Shown: positions 1-5,651 of the stretch, in pieces | Layout: every line of letters begins with the position of its first letter | How positions within the stretch are numbered: position 1 is the first letter of the stretch | From: SKLM01 sp964575455 | Lineage (GTDB): Bacteria > Chloroflexota > Anaerolineae > B4-G1 | Reading direction: 5' to 3' | NCBI GenBank assembly: GCA_964575455.1 | Contig: CAZNRX010000090.1 | Coordinates: forward strand, 1 to 15,894 | DNA length: 15,894 nt | Position numbers and translations under genes: made by a program | The notes under the pieces: generated by a model | The model's input: the letters and a program-made list of their open reading frames with translations, nothing else | The model's database searches: none | Told to the model about the DNA's origin: nothing

Positions 1-479
1 GAGTCGGCCACGTGCCAGTAGCCGGAGGCGATCTTGGTGAGCAGGGACATGGCGCTGTTCCCCAGGTAGCGCAGCCTGGGGATCTGGTTCCAGGCGTCGC
101 CGGTGAAGAGGCGGTTTCCCTTGGCGTAGTCCACCTCGCCGCTCACCACCGGATCGAGCAGCGTCGATAGGTCGGCCGGATCCATCTGCGCATCGCCGGC
201 CATCACTGCTGCGGCGTCGACCTCGCGGTCTCGGCACCACTTGTATCCGCTGGCGATGGCGCCGCCCACGCCCTGGTTGGTCTCGTGCTCCAATAGGACC
301 AGGCGCTCCCCCAGTTGATCCGCATAGCCTTGGACTACCTCGGCTGTGTCGTCATGGCTGCAGTCGTCCACCACCACGATGCGGTCGACGTACTCGGGCA
401 TGGTCTCGATCACGCGCCCGATCAGGTTCTCCTCGTTATAGGCCGGCACGACGACGGCAATGACGTGATCACAATACAT
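1..479 (-). CDS. Glycosyltransferase family 2, DPM1-like (partial, 3' end cut by window)
   Basis: The first 159 residues of a GT-A fold family-2 glycosyltransferase are visible; the C-terminus lies outside the window. It opens with MYCDHVIAVVVPAYNEE, the usual first strand of the nucleotide-binding fold. DDCSHDDT (residues 38-45) matches the DDxSxDxT motif, and GDAQMDP (95-101) is the GDxQ motif used for metal and sugar-nucleotide binding. NQGVGGAIASGYK (68-80) is typical of the dolichyl/undecaprenyl-phosphate sugar transferase subgroup. It probably moves a sugar from a nucleotide donor to a lipid phosphate or growing glycan at the inner membrane face. The ATG at 479 is chosen because homologues begin just before the VVVPAYNEE strand; the Shine-Dalgarno upstream is weak (GGGA about ten bases away). 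It is the last visible gene of the nucleotide-sugar operon, 24 bases after the small gene, so it may use the sugar made by its neighbours. Acceptor and donor cannot be told from sequence. Confidence 0.9.
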   Translation of the reverse strand, partial: MYCDHVIAVVVPAYNEENLIGRVIETMPEYVDRIVVVDDCSHDDTAEVVQGYADQLGERLVLLEHETNQGVGGAIASGYKWCRDREVDAAAVMAGDAQMDPADLSTLLDPVVSGEVDYAKGNRLFTGDAWNQIPRLRYLGNSAMSLLTKIASGYWHVAD

Positions 480-503
480 CAATGAAGTCCCAACGTGATT
501 CGA

Positions 504-698
504 TTACGCCTCTTCCCAGAAAGCTAAATCGTTGTAGCCAAATCTTTTCACTACTCCATCGGTGAATCTAAGCGTCACATAGCCCTCCGAACCTTTATGG
601 ACCACCTTCGCCGATTCTATCATCTTTCCTGACAAATCTGGGATCTCTTTCTCAACACCAGACTCGCGGTAGCTTACCTCAAACCTTTCCCTTCCCAT
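504..698 (-). CDS. Small conserved-looking hypothetical protein, 64 aa
   Basis: I do not recognise this protein. It has 64 residues, is mixed charged and beta-rich (a likely strand pair around YVTLRFTDGVVKRFGYND), and has no membrane segment, signal peptide or Cys pair. The gene is supported by its start: ATG at 698 overlaps the TAA of the dehydrogenase by one base (TAATG), and AAGGAG lies eight bases upstream inside the end of that gene, a textbook translationally coupled start. Its base composition is clearly more AT-rich than the flanking enzyme genes (roughly mid-40s percent GC by eye), which may mean a separate origin. It is co-transcribed with the nucleotide-sugar genes and lies just before the glycosyltransferase. 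A role in that pathway is only guilt by position. Confidence 0.72.
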   Translation of the reverse strand: MGRERFEVSYRESGVEKEIPDLSGKMIESAKVVHKGSEGYVTLRFTDGVVKRFGYNDLAFWEEA

Positions 699-2101
699 TA
701 CGGATTCTCCTTACAAAGCGTCCATTTCAGCTCAAATCGGCCCCCTCCTACCCCTCGATGACTCCAGCCCACCGCTTGGACGTAGTTGGGTGAGAAGACG
801 TTGCGTCCATCGATCAGGACGGGATGACCAACCTCTGCCCGCAGGTCGTCTAGATCCAGGGCACGATACTCGTCGTGCGCCACCATCACCACCAGCGCGT
901 CGCTTTCCTGCACCGTCTCCTGCAGATCGCCCTGGTACTGGGGCACGTACGGATCGTGGATCGCCACCTGGGCGCCCAGGTGGCGCAGCCGCTCCACCAG
1001 CACCGCGCTGGGACTGTTGCGGGTGTCGTCGGAGTTCTCCAGGTAGGCGTAGCCCAGCACGGCCACCTTGGCCTCGTCGATCGCCACGCCGGCCTGCTTC
1101 AGCGCCTCGACCGTCAGATCGACCATGTGGTGCGGCATGCCGTCGTTGACGGCCCGCGCTGTGGGGATCAGGCGCGGTTGGAAGCCGTCGCCCGCGTTGG
1201 CGATGAGGAGCCACGGGTCCTTGGGGATGCAGTGGCCGCCGACCCCGGCGCCGGGCAGGTGCATGGCGCGGTAGGGCGACTTGTTGACGAGCTCGCGGAT
1301 CTGCCAGACGTCCGCGCCCAGGTCCTCGCAGAGCAAGGCCATCTCGTTGGCGAAGGCGATCTGCACGTCGCGGTAGGCATTCTCCATGGTCTTGACCAGC
1401 TCCGCCGTCAGGCAGTCGACGGGATCCAGATCCGCCTCCACGACGTGGCGGTAGAAGTCCACCGCCAGCTCCGCGGCCTCGGGGCTGGAGCCACCCACCA
1501 CGCGGTGCATGTGGCGGATATTGTGCAGCAGCTTGCCGGGCATGACGCGCTCTGGGCAGTTGACCAGGTAAAACGACTGTTGAAGGTTGAAGGTTGAAGG
1601 TTGAAGGTTATCCGATGCCACCTGTGCTTCCAGGCCGGATTCGCGTTCCAGGGTGGGCTTCACGACGCGGTCCATGGTGCCGGGGGCGATGGTGGACTCG
1701 ATGATGACGAGCGTGCCTGGGGCGAGGTGGCGGCCCAGATCGGTCAACGCGCTCCGCAGCGCCCGGTAGCGGGGCTTCTTCGTCGTCGGATCCACCGGGG
1801 TCTCCACGGCCACGAGGACCACGTCGGCCTCGCGACACGGCTCGTAGTCTGTGGTGGCGCTGAAGCGGTCCCCCGACGCCACCTGGGCCACGAGCTCCGG
1901 CAGCCCGGGTTCGTCGCCCTCGATGGGGCATAGGCCGCGGTTGATCATGTCGACCTTCTCCTGGCTGCGCCGGATGCCCACGACGGGGAAGCCAGCCTGC
2001 GCGAAGAGGCAGGCCACCGGCAGGCCGACGTAGCCCAGACCGATGACGGTCAGTCGGGCCTCTCTTGAGGCGATTTGCTCCTTCAGCGTCAACAGATTCA
2101 T
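698..2101 (-). CDS. UDP-N-acetyl-D-glucosamine/mannosamine 6-dehydrogenase (WbpA/WecC-like)
   Basis: A 467-residue NAD-dependent UDP-sugar dehydrogenase that oxidises C6 of UDP-N-acetylhexosamine twice to give the uronic acid. Seen: the Rossmann motif GLGYVG (residues 21-26), the conserved ESTIAPGT segment (135-142), NCPERVMPG (181-189), catalytic Lys237 in AELVKTMENAYRD, catalytic Cys291 in GVGGHCIPKDP, and a C-terminal UDP-binding domain with VLGYAYLENSDDTRNSP. Length fits the family. Start: ATG at 2101 (MNLLTLKEQ) with AAAGG upstream. The frame stays open to 2161, but the added 20 residues run into the CACAGAG repeat and precede no homologous sequence. Odd: a heptamer repeat adds about 15 residues (160-176, with STFNLQQS) just before the FYLVNCPER strand, absent from what I know of the family. 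The gene follows the Gfo/Idh gene and couples to the 64-aa gene. GlcNAc versus ManNAc specificity cannot be decided; the neighbours favour the WbpA-type reaction. Confidence 0.93.
   Translation of the reverse strand: MNLLTLKEQIASREARLTVIGLGYVGLPVACLFAQAGFPVVGIRRSQEKVDMINRGLCPIEGDEPGLPELVAQVASGDRFSATTDYEPCREADVVLVAVETPVDPTTKKPRYRALRSALTDLGRHLAPGTLVIIESTIAPGTMDRVVKPTLERESGLEAQVASDNLQPSTFNLQQSFYLVNCPERVMPGKLLHNIRHMHRVVGGSSPEAAELAVDFYRHVVEADLDPVDCLTAELVKTMENAYRDVQIAFANEMALLCEDLGADVWQIRELVNKSPYRAMHLPGAGVGGHCIPKDPWLLIANAGDGFQPRLIPTARAVNDGMPHHMVDLTVEALKQAGVAIDEAKVAVLGYAYLENSDDTRNSPSAVLVERLRHLGAQVAIHDPYVPQYQGDLQETVQESDALVVMVAHDEYRALDLDDLRAEVGHPVLIDGRNVFSPNYVQAVGWSHRGVGGGRFELKWTLCKENP
1579..1609 (+). 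repeat. 7-bp tandem repeat (GTTGAAG, four units) inside the 6-dehydrogenase gene
   Basis: Four perfect GTTGAAG units (1579-1585, 1586-1592, 1593-1599, 1600-1606) plus a partial fifth. They lie in frame in the dehydrogenase gene and encode part of an extra loop. Similar heptamer arrays are usually intergenic in Chloroflexota and cyanobacteria; finding one in an enzyme gene is unusual. Confidence 0.9.
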
Positions 2102-2128
2102 GCTGAGCCTTTTGGGCCTAACGACCAC

Positions 2129-2228
2129 CACAGAGACCACGGAGGAGACACAGAGGTACACAGAGAACGACCAGAGATAGCCTATCTTTTCTCAGTGTCT
2201 CTCCGTGCCTCCTCTGTGCCCCTCTGTG
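2129..2228. repeat. CACAGAG-type imperfect inverted repeat, copy 1
   Basis: The left arm (2129-2167) is built of CACAGAG, CACGGAG and CACAGAG words; the right arm (2189-2228) holds the complementary CTCTGTG, CTCCGTG words, so a stem of about 38 imperfect pairs can form. The tip itself has a small palindrome (AGATAG, one base, CTATCT). It lies between the Gfo/Idh and 6-dehydrogenase genes and encodes the end of the Gfo/Idh protein. This type of dispersed repeat is known from many environmental bacteria; no function is established that I know of. Confidence 0.85.
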
Positions 2229-3244
2229 TATCCGATGTTGATCACCTGGTGTGTCTTTCCCGATTCTACCAGCGCCAGCGCCAAACGCAAGGCCTGCAGA
2301 CCGTCCTCGCCGCTGACGGGGACCGACTCGTCGTCCAGAACGGCCTGGGCGAAGGCCTCCAGCTCGGCCTTGAGCGGCTCGTAGCGCTGGAGGGGGTAGC
2401 GGACCATGCGGCCCTCACTGACGCCCTTGAGCATCTCCAGGGCGCTCCACATCTCGCCGTTGGCCTGGGCGTTCTCGTAGAAGAAGAGGTCCTTGGTCAG
2501 GCTGTCCACGCGGAACATGCCCCGCTCGCCCAGCACGGTGATGTCGCGCACCTTGGTGGGCGTCAGCCAGTTGATCTCCAGCATGCCCGTCAGCCCTCCC
2601 TGGAAGTGGATCAGGCCCGTCAGCATGTCCTCGTGGGCGGTATGGATCTCCTGCTGCGTCTCGGCGTAGACGCGCACGGGCTCGTCGCCGCTGACGAAGC
2701 GCATCACGTCCAGATCGTGGGGCGCCAGGTCGACCACCACGCCCACATCGCGTACGCGGGCGGGGAAGGGCCCTACGCGGCGGCAGACGATCTGGAAGAT
2801 GCGGCCCAGTTCCCCCTGGTCGAGGTGGTGCTTGAGGGCCTGGATGGCGGGATCGAAACGGACGATGTGGCCCACCATGAGCTTCCGTCCCAGCTCTTGG
2901 GCGCGGTCGATGATGGCTTGGCCTTCTTTGATGGTCCCGGCGATGGGCTTCTCGATCAGGACGTGGGCTCCGCTCTCCAGGGCGTCGATGGCCACCGCCT
3001 GATGGAGCGACGTGGGGACGGCGACTGTGACCAGGTCAGGGGTTTCGGTCTCCAGCATGCGTCGGTAGTCGACGTAGGTGGGGACGCCGTAGGTGGTGCC
3101 GATGTCCTGGGCCCGCTCGGAATCTCGGTCGGCGACGCCGACCAGGGTGGTGGTGGGTAGGGCAGTGTAGACGCGGGCGTGGTGCTGGCCCATGGAGCCC
3201 ACGCCGATGACGGCCGCTTTCAAGGGTGGTGTTGAGGACGTCAC
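2192..3244 (-). CDS. Gfo/Idh/MocA oxidoreductase, probable UDP-N-acetylglucosamine(uronate) 3-dehydrogenase (WbpB/WlbA-like)
   Basis: A 350-residue NAD(P)-dependent oxidoreductase. The N-terminal Rossmann domain has GVGSMG (residues 14-19), and the family signature EKP is at 98-100. The C-terminal domain has GHIVRFDPA and RRVGPFPARVRDVGVVVDLAPHD, with His176 as the probable catalytic base. That last segment is characteristic of UDP-HexNAc 3-dehydrogenases, which oxidise C3-OH so that the neighbouring aminotransferase can install an amine. Start: GTG at 3244 with AGGAG nine bases upstream; no ATG lies closer to the Rossmann strand. The last about 13 residues (GYTEGHRGGTERH) are encoded by the right arm of a CACAGAG inverted repeat, so the C-terminus has probably been extended or replaced by repeat invasion. 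It lies between the aminotransferase and 6-dehydrogenase genes. Whether it acts on UDP-GlcNAc or UDP-GlcNAcA (before or after C6 oxidation) is unresolved. Confidence 0.88.
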   Translation of the reverse strand: MTSSTPPLKAAVIGVGSMGQHHARVYTALPTTTLVGVADRDSERAQDIGTTYGVPTYVDYRRMLETETPDLVTVAVPTSLHQAVAIDALESGAHVLIEKPIAGTIKEGQAIIDRAQELGRKLMVGHIVRFDPAIQALKHHLDQGELGRIFQIVCRRVGPFPARVRDVGVVVDLAPHDLDVMRFVSGDEPVRVYAETQQEIHTAHEDMLTGLIHFQGGLTGMLEINWLTPTKVRDITVLGERGMFRVDSLTKDLFFYENAQANGEMWSALEMLKGVSEGRMVRYPLQRYEPLKAELEAFAQAVLDDESVPVSGEDGLQALRLALALVESGKTHQVINIGYTEGHRGGTERH

Positions 3245-3289
3245 GTTGATGTACTCCTATCCGCAGATTTCAGAGGTTGATAGAACCTA

Positions 3290-3370
3290 CACAGAGTTTC
3301 ACAGAGAAGCCACTGAGATTCACAGAGAGGCTCTCTGTGACCCTCTGTGCCTCCTCTGGGCTCTCTGTGT
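3290..3370. repeat. CACAGAG-type imperfect inverted repeat, copy 2
   Basis: The left arm carries CACAGAG, CACAGAG, CACTGAG and CACAGAG in a row. The right arm carries CTCTGTG, CTCTGTG, CTCTGGG and CTCTGTG. The centre is a perfect 10-bp palindrome, TCACAGAGAG and CTCTCTGTGA around one G (3320-3340). It fills the gap between the aminotransferase stop and the Gfo/Idh start and would form a long hairpin in the operon mRNA. Confidence 0.87.
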
Positions 3371-3373
3371 CCA

Positions 3374-4447
3374 TCAGAAGGCACCGTTCACCGCCTCCAC
3401 GATGGTGTGCAGATTGTCCGCACTCAAGGCGGGGTGGACCGGGAGCGACAGCACCTCCTCTGTGGCCCGCTCCGCCTCTGGCAGGCGCACGTCATACCCG
3501 AGGGTCTCCCGGTAGAACGTCTGTCGGTGGATGGCGACCGGGTAGTAGATGCCGTAGCCAACGCCGTTGGCCTTCAGATGCTCGGCCAGCGCATCGCGCT
3601 GACCGTCGGGAACGCGGATGGTGTACTGATGGAAGACGTGGCGGCGGCCATCCGGCACTGTCGGCGTCACGACGCCGTCCAGGTGGTCGGTCAGGAACTG
3701 TGCGTTGGCGATGCGCGCCTCGTTGAAGCGCTCCAATCTCTCCAGCTGCGCCAGGCCGATGGCGGCGTGGATATCCGTCATGCGGAAGTTATAGCCCAGC
3801 TCTTGGTGGTAGTAGCGTTGGCGCATGCCGTGCTGGCGAATGGCGCGGCACTGTTCGGCGATGGCGTCGTCGTCCGTGGTGATCATGCCGCCCTCGCCCG
3901 TGGTCATGTTCTTGGTGGGGTAGAAGGAGAAGCAGCCGGTGCCGAAGCTGCCCGCGCGCCGGCCCCCGTACTCTGCCCCGTGGGCCTGACAGGCATCCTC
4001 GATGATGGTCAGGTCGTGCTCCTCGGCGAGGGCCATGGTGGGATCCATATCGGCTGTCAGGCCGAACAAGTGGATCGGCATGATGGCCTTGGTACGGGGC
4101 GTGATGGCCTGCTCGATCTGTTCCGTGTCGATGTTAAACGTCACCGGATCGATGTCCACGAAGACCGGCTTGGCTCCGGTGAACAGGATGCTGTTGGCGG
4201 AGGAGATGAAGGTGAAGGGGGAGGTGATCACCTCGTCGCCCTCGCCGATGTCGTGTGCCAGCAGCGCCAGGTGCAGCGCTGTGGTGCCAGAGGAGGTGGC
4301 GATGGCGTGCTTCACGCCGCAGTAGTCGGCGAAAGCCTCCTCCAGGGCCTTCACCTTGGGCCCCTGGGCCAGCATGCCGGAGTCCAGGACCTCCAGGACG
4401 CCCTGTTTCTCCTCCTCGCCCATCAGTGGTTGTGCAATTGAGATCAC
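3374..4447 (-). CDS. DegT/DnrJ/EryC1/StrS-family PLP aminotransferase (WbpE-like)
   Basis: A 357-residue PLP-dependent sugar aminotransferase, expected to transfer an amine (usually from glutamate) to the C3-keto sugar made by the Gfo/Idh enzyme. Seen: SSGTTALHLAL (residues 52-62) for phosphate binding; IIEDACQAHG (148-157), with Asp151 facing the PLP ring nitrogen; and FSFYPTKNMTTGEGGM (173-188), with the Schiff-base Lys179. Length fits the family. Start: GTG at 4447 overlaps the TGA of the acetyltransferase by four bases (GTGA), preceded by GGGAGAGGA at a good distance. The frame is open another 104 codons upstream, but that part is Arg/Gly-rich and is simply the acetyltransferase gene read out of frame. 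The stop lies at the edge of the second CACAGAG element. Substrate is inferred from the neighbouring set; related enzymes act on other 3-keto or 4-keto sugars. Confidence 0.94.
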   Translation of the reverse strand: MISIAQPLMGEEEKQGVLEVLDSGMLAQGPKVKALEEAFADYCGVKHAIATSSGTTALHLALLAHDIGEGDEVITSPFTFISSANSILFTGAKPVFVDIDPVTFNIDTEQIEQAITPRTKAIMPIHLFGLTADMDPTMALAEEHDLTIIEDACQAHGAEYGGRRAGSFGTGCFSFYPTKNMTTGEGGMITTDDDAIAEQCRAIRQHGMRQRYYHQELGYNFRMTDIHAAIGLAQLERLERFNEARIANAQFLTDHLDGVVTPTVPDGRRHVFHQYTIRVPDGQRDALAEHLKANGVGYGIYYPVAIHRQTFYRETLGYDVRLPEAERATEEVLSLPVHPALSADNLHTIVEAVNGAF

Positions 4448-5073
4448 GTTATCCTCTCCCAGTCTGTCTTGTCGACTTCGATTCTCGCGCCGCACGCCTC
4501 GCACGTCAGCCTTATGCTTGCGCTCTCTCCGAGATCCCTCTGCTCCTTCGCTCCCTCGCCCAGACGGCCTCCGCAGTGACAGACGAAGCCTCGCAGCCGC
4601 GCCGGGTTGCCAAACATCAGGCCGTGATCCGGCACATCTCGGGTGACGATCGCCCCGGCGCCGATCATGGCCCAAGCCCCCACGGTGATGCCGCACACGA
4701 TCACAGCATTGGCGCCGATAGAGGCGCCGGTCCTGACGAGTGTCCTCCCCACCGTCCAATCTGTCCCCGTCTGGAGCGAGCCATCGGGGTTGACGGCTCG
4801 GGGGCGCTTATCGTTGGTGAAGACGCAGTGTGGACCGCAGAAGACGCCGTCCTCGATGGTGACGCCGTGGTAGATCGACACGTAATTCTGCACCTTGACG
4901 TTGTCGCCCAGGACGACGCCGGCGTCGACGTAGACGCCCTTGCTGAGGATGCAGTTACGGCCAATCTGCGCGTCCTCCCGCACCTGGCATTGGTGCCAGA
5001 TAGCGGTGCCTGCGCCGACCTGCGCCGTCGAGGATACGTCAGCCGTAGGATGGATGCGAGTGTCTGGTTTCAT
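4444..5073 (-). CDS. Left-handed beta-helix N-acetyltransferase with C-terminal zinc-ribbon-like tail (WbpD-like)
   Basis: A 209-residue hexapeptide-repeat acyltransferase, expected to put an acetyl group from acetyl-CoA on the new 3-amino group of the UDP-sugar. Residues about 7-150 are beta-helix coils ([LIV]GxxxxI pattern: AQIGRNC, VVLGDNV, ASIGANA, ITVGAWAMIGAGAIV). The inserted stretch QNYVSIYHGVTIEDGVFCG followed by FTNDKRPRA is characteristic of the WbpD/WlbB group. Behind the helix, VCHCG (around residue 165) and CEACG (around 190) form two CxC/CxxC knuckles, a likely small zinc-binding tail. Start: ATG at 5073 with GGAGG three bases upstream, close but usable. It is the first gene of the minus-strand operon, overlaps the aminotransferase by four bases and lies about 250 bases from a candidate promoter. 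An acyl donor other than acetyl-CoA cannot be excluded. Confidence 0.92.
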   Translation of the reverse strand: MKPDTRIHPTADVSSTAQVGAGTAIWHQCQVREDAQIGRNCILSKGVYVDAGVVLGDNVKVQNYVSIYHGVTIEDGVFCGPHCVFTNDKRPRAVNPDGSLQTGTDWTVGRTLVRTGASIGANAVIVCGITVGAWAMIGAGAIVTRDVPDHGLMFGNPARLRGFVCHCGGRLGEGAKEQRDLGESASIRLTCEACGARIEVDKTDWERIT

Positions 5074-5135
5074 CGGCCTCCGTCTTCTCTCCGTCTGTGT
5101 GGTCCTGTATAGTCCGTGGCTTTTCTCGGCGCTGA

Positions 5136-5152
5136 TGAGACCTCAGGTCTCA
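5136..5152. promoter_or_regulatory. Palindrome TGAGACC/GGTCTCA
   Basis: A perfect 7-base inverted repeat with a three-base centre (TCA). With one bulge it extends outwards to CGCTGA and TCAGCG. It may be an operator or an RNA hairpin of the minus-strand leader. The core GATGAGACCTCAGGTC recurs at 5304-5321 with a two-base insertion. Confidence 0.45.
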
Positions 5153-5274
5153 GCGATGCCACAGGTTTCCCTCTTGGTCATCTGCTCGTTTTGTGGACCC
5201 GTAATCAGCGTGCATCTGCTCCAAGGCTTCCTGCATCGCCCCGATTGGCTGGCGACACATACTCGTGGCCTAGC

Positions 5275-5314
5275 GGCATCTTGACCATCACGCTCGGGGG
5301 TGTGATGAGATGCC
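5275..5314. promoter_or_regulatory. Strong hairpin in the divergent region (leader of the minus-strand operon)
   Basis: GGCATCT (5275-5281) pairs with AGATGCC (5308-5314), and inside it CATCAC (5286-5291) pairs with GTGATG (5302-5307). This gives 13 pairs with one four-base bulge and a ten-base GC-rich loop. No U-tract follows on either side, so it is not a simple terminator. Confidence 0.55.
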
Positions 5315-5330
5315 TCAGGTCATTGCTTCA

Positions 5331-5358
5331 ACTCTAGCACGTCTCGGTCCGATGTCAA
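5331..5358 (-). promoter_or_regulatory. Candidate sigma-70-type promoter for the nucleotide-sugar operon
   Basis: On the minus strand a perfect TTGACA (5358-5353) is followed by a 16-base spacer and TAGAGT (5336-5331, four of six matches to TATAAT). Transcription would begin near 5324, giving a leader of about 250 bases before the acetyltransferase, with the two hairpins at 5275-5314 and 5136-5152 inside it. Confidence 0.5.
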
Positions 5359-5412
5359 GCGTTCCATCACTCCCGAAGGTGTCGCCCGTCACTCTCGCTT
5401 TTTCGAGACTTG

Positions 5413-5421
5413 TGGTATCAT
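5413..5421 (+). promoter_or_regulatory. Candidate extended -10 promoter for the HdrA operon
   Basis: TGGTATCAT fits the TGnTATAAT extended -10 pattern with one mismatch in the hexamer. No good -35 lies 16-18 bases upstream. Transcription would start near 5428, about 43 bases before the small ORF. It is the best plus-strand candidate in this gap, but weak on its own. Confidence 0.35.
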
Positions 5422-5470
5422 AAGGGAAATCGCGACTAAGCCTATGTCCTTGTAGATAGCTTTGCTCTAG

Positions 5471-5647
5471 ATGATCGATCGGCTCCAAACGCTGACTCAA
5501 CAATCCATCCATCAGTACGAGCGGATGCTGATAGGGGCCGCGCCACGGCATGAGGAGGCGCGGAAAGCCTGCACGCGTGTGGTGGACGTGACCGAGCTGG
5601 CCTGGAAGGCTGTGGACGGCGTCCAACGTGTCGAGGAGGGGGCCTAG
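5471..5647 (+). CDS. Small hypothetical protein, 58 aa, upstream of the HdrA-type gene
   Basis: A 58-residue ORF starting with MIDRLQTLTQQ and ending in VQRVEEGA, Glu/Arg/Val-rich and probably mostly helical, with one Cys and no membrane segment. I do not recognise it. For it: codon choice is GC-rich at third positions, as in the flanking genes, and its stop lies only four bases before the preferred HdrA start, whose ribosome site (AGGAGG) is inside this ORF. That is the layout expected of translational coupling. Against it: there is no clear Shine-Dalgarno before the ATG, and an in-frame TAG stands directly upstream, so no alternative start exists. It could be a small subunit or helper of the HdrA proteins, or a chance ORF in the leader. 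Confidence 0.45.
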   Translation: MIDRLQTLTQQSIHQYERMLIGAAPRHEEARKACTRVVDVTELAWKAVDGVQRVEEGA

Positions 5648-5651
5648 GCGC

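Larger units (their letters stand above)
5074..5470. other. Divergent intergenic control region
   Basis: A 397-base gap between the minus-strand nucleotide-sugar operon and the plus-strand HdrA operon. It holds a minus-strand promoter, a plus-strand extended -10, two strong hairpins and a pair of imperfect direct repeats (listed separately). Next to the acetyltransferase start, 5077-5106 has a CTCCGTC/CTCCGTCTGTGTGG run that resembles half of a CACAGAG element. On the minus strand a 39-codon open stretch without a ribosome site (about 5202-5318) was not called as a gene. Confidence 0.7.

Noticed and set aside
1579..1609. Short repeats that could be taken for a CRISPR array (also 10136-10170 and 13202-13247)
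   Set aside because: Units are 7-8 bases with no spacers between them, and no cas gene is present.
2102..2161. Upstream extension of the 6-dehydrogenase frame with a hydrophobic SSVVSVVVV run, which could look like a signal peptide
   Set aside because: The extension is translation of the CACAGAG repeat; the enzyme family is cytoplasmic and the ATG at 2101 fits homologues.
2075..3160. Long plus-strand ORF (361 codons) opposite the Gfo/Idh gene, and similar ones at 3347-4441, 6204-7229 (minus), 13667-14608 and 14825-15664
   Set aside because: All are antisense shadows of GC-rich genes: rich in His/Arg/Gly/Val/Asp, no domain, and the opposite strand encodes proteins with complete catalytic motifs.
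4448..4759. 104-codon N-terminal extension of the aminotransferase
   Set aside because: It is Arg/Gly-rich out-of-frame reading of the acetyltransferase gene; the GTG at 4447 has a good ribosome site and a GTGA overlap.
5628..5651. GTG at 5628 as start of the HdrA-type protein
   Set aside because: It adds eight Arg-rich residues before the VFVCHCG strand, lies inside the preceding small ORF and has no ribosome site; GTG 5652 has AGGAGGGGG upstream.
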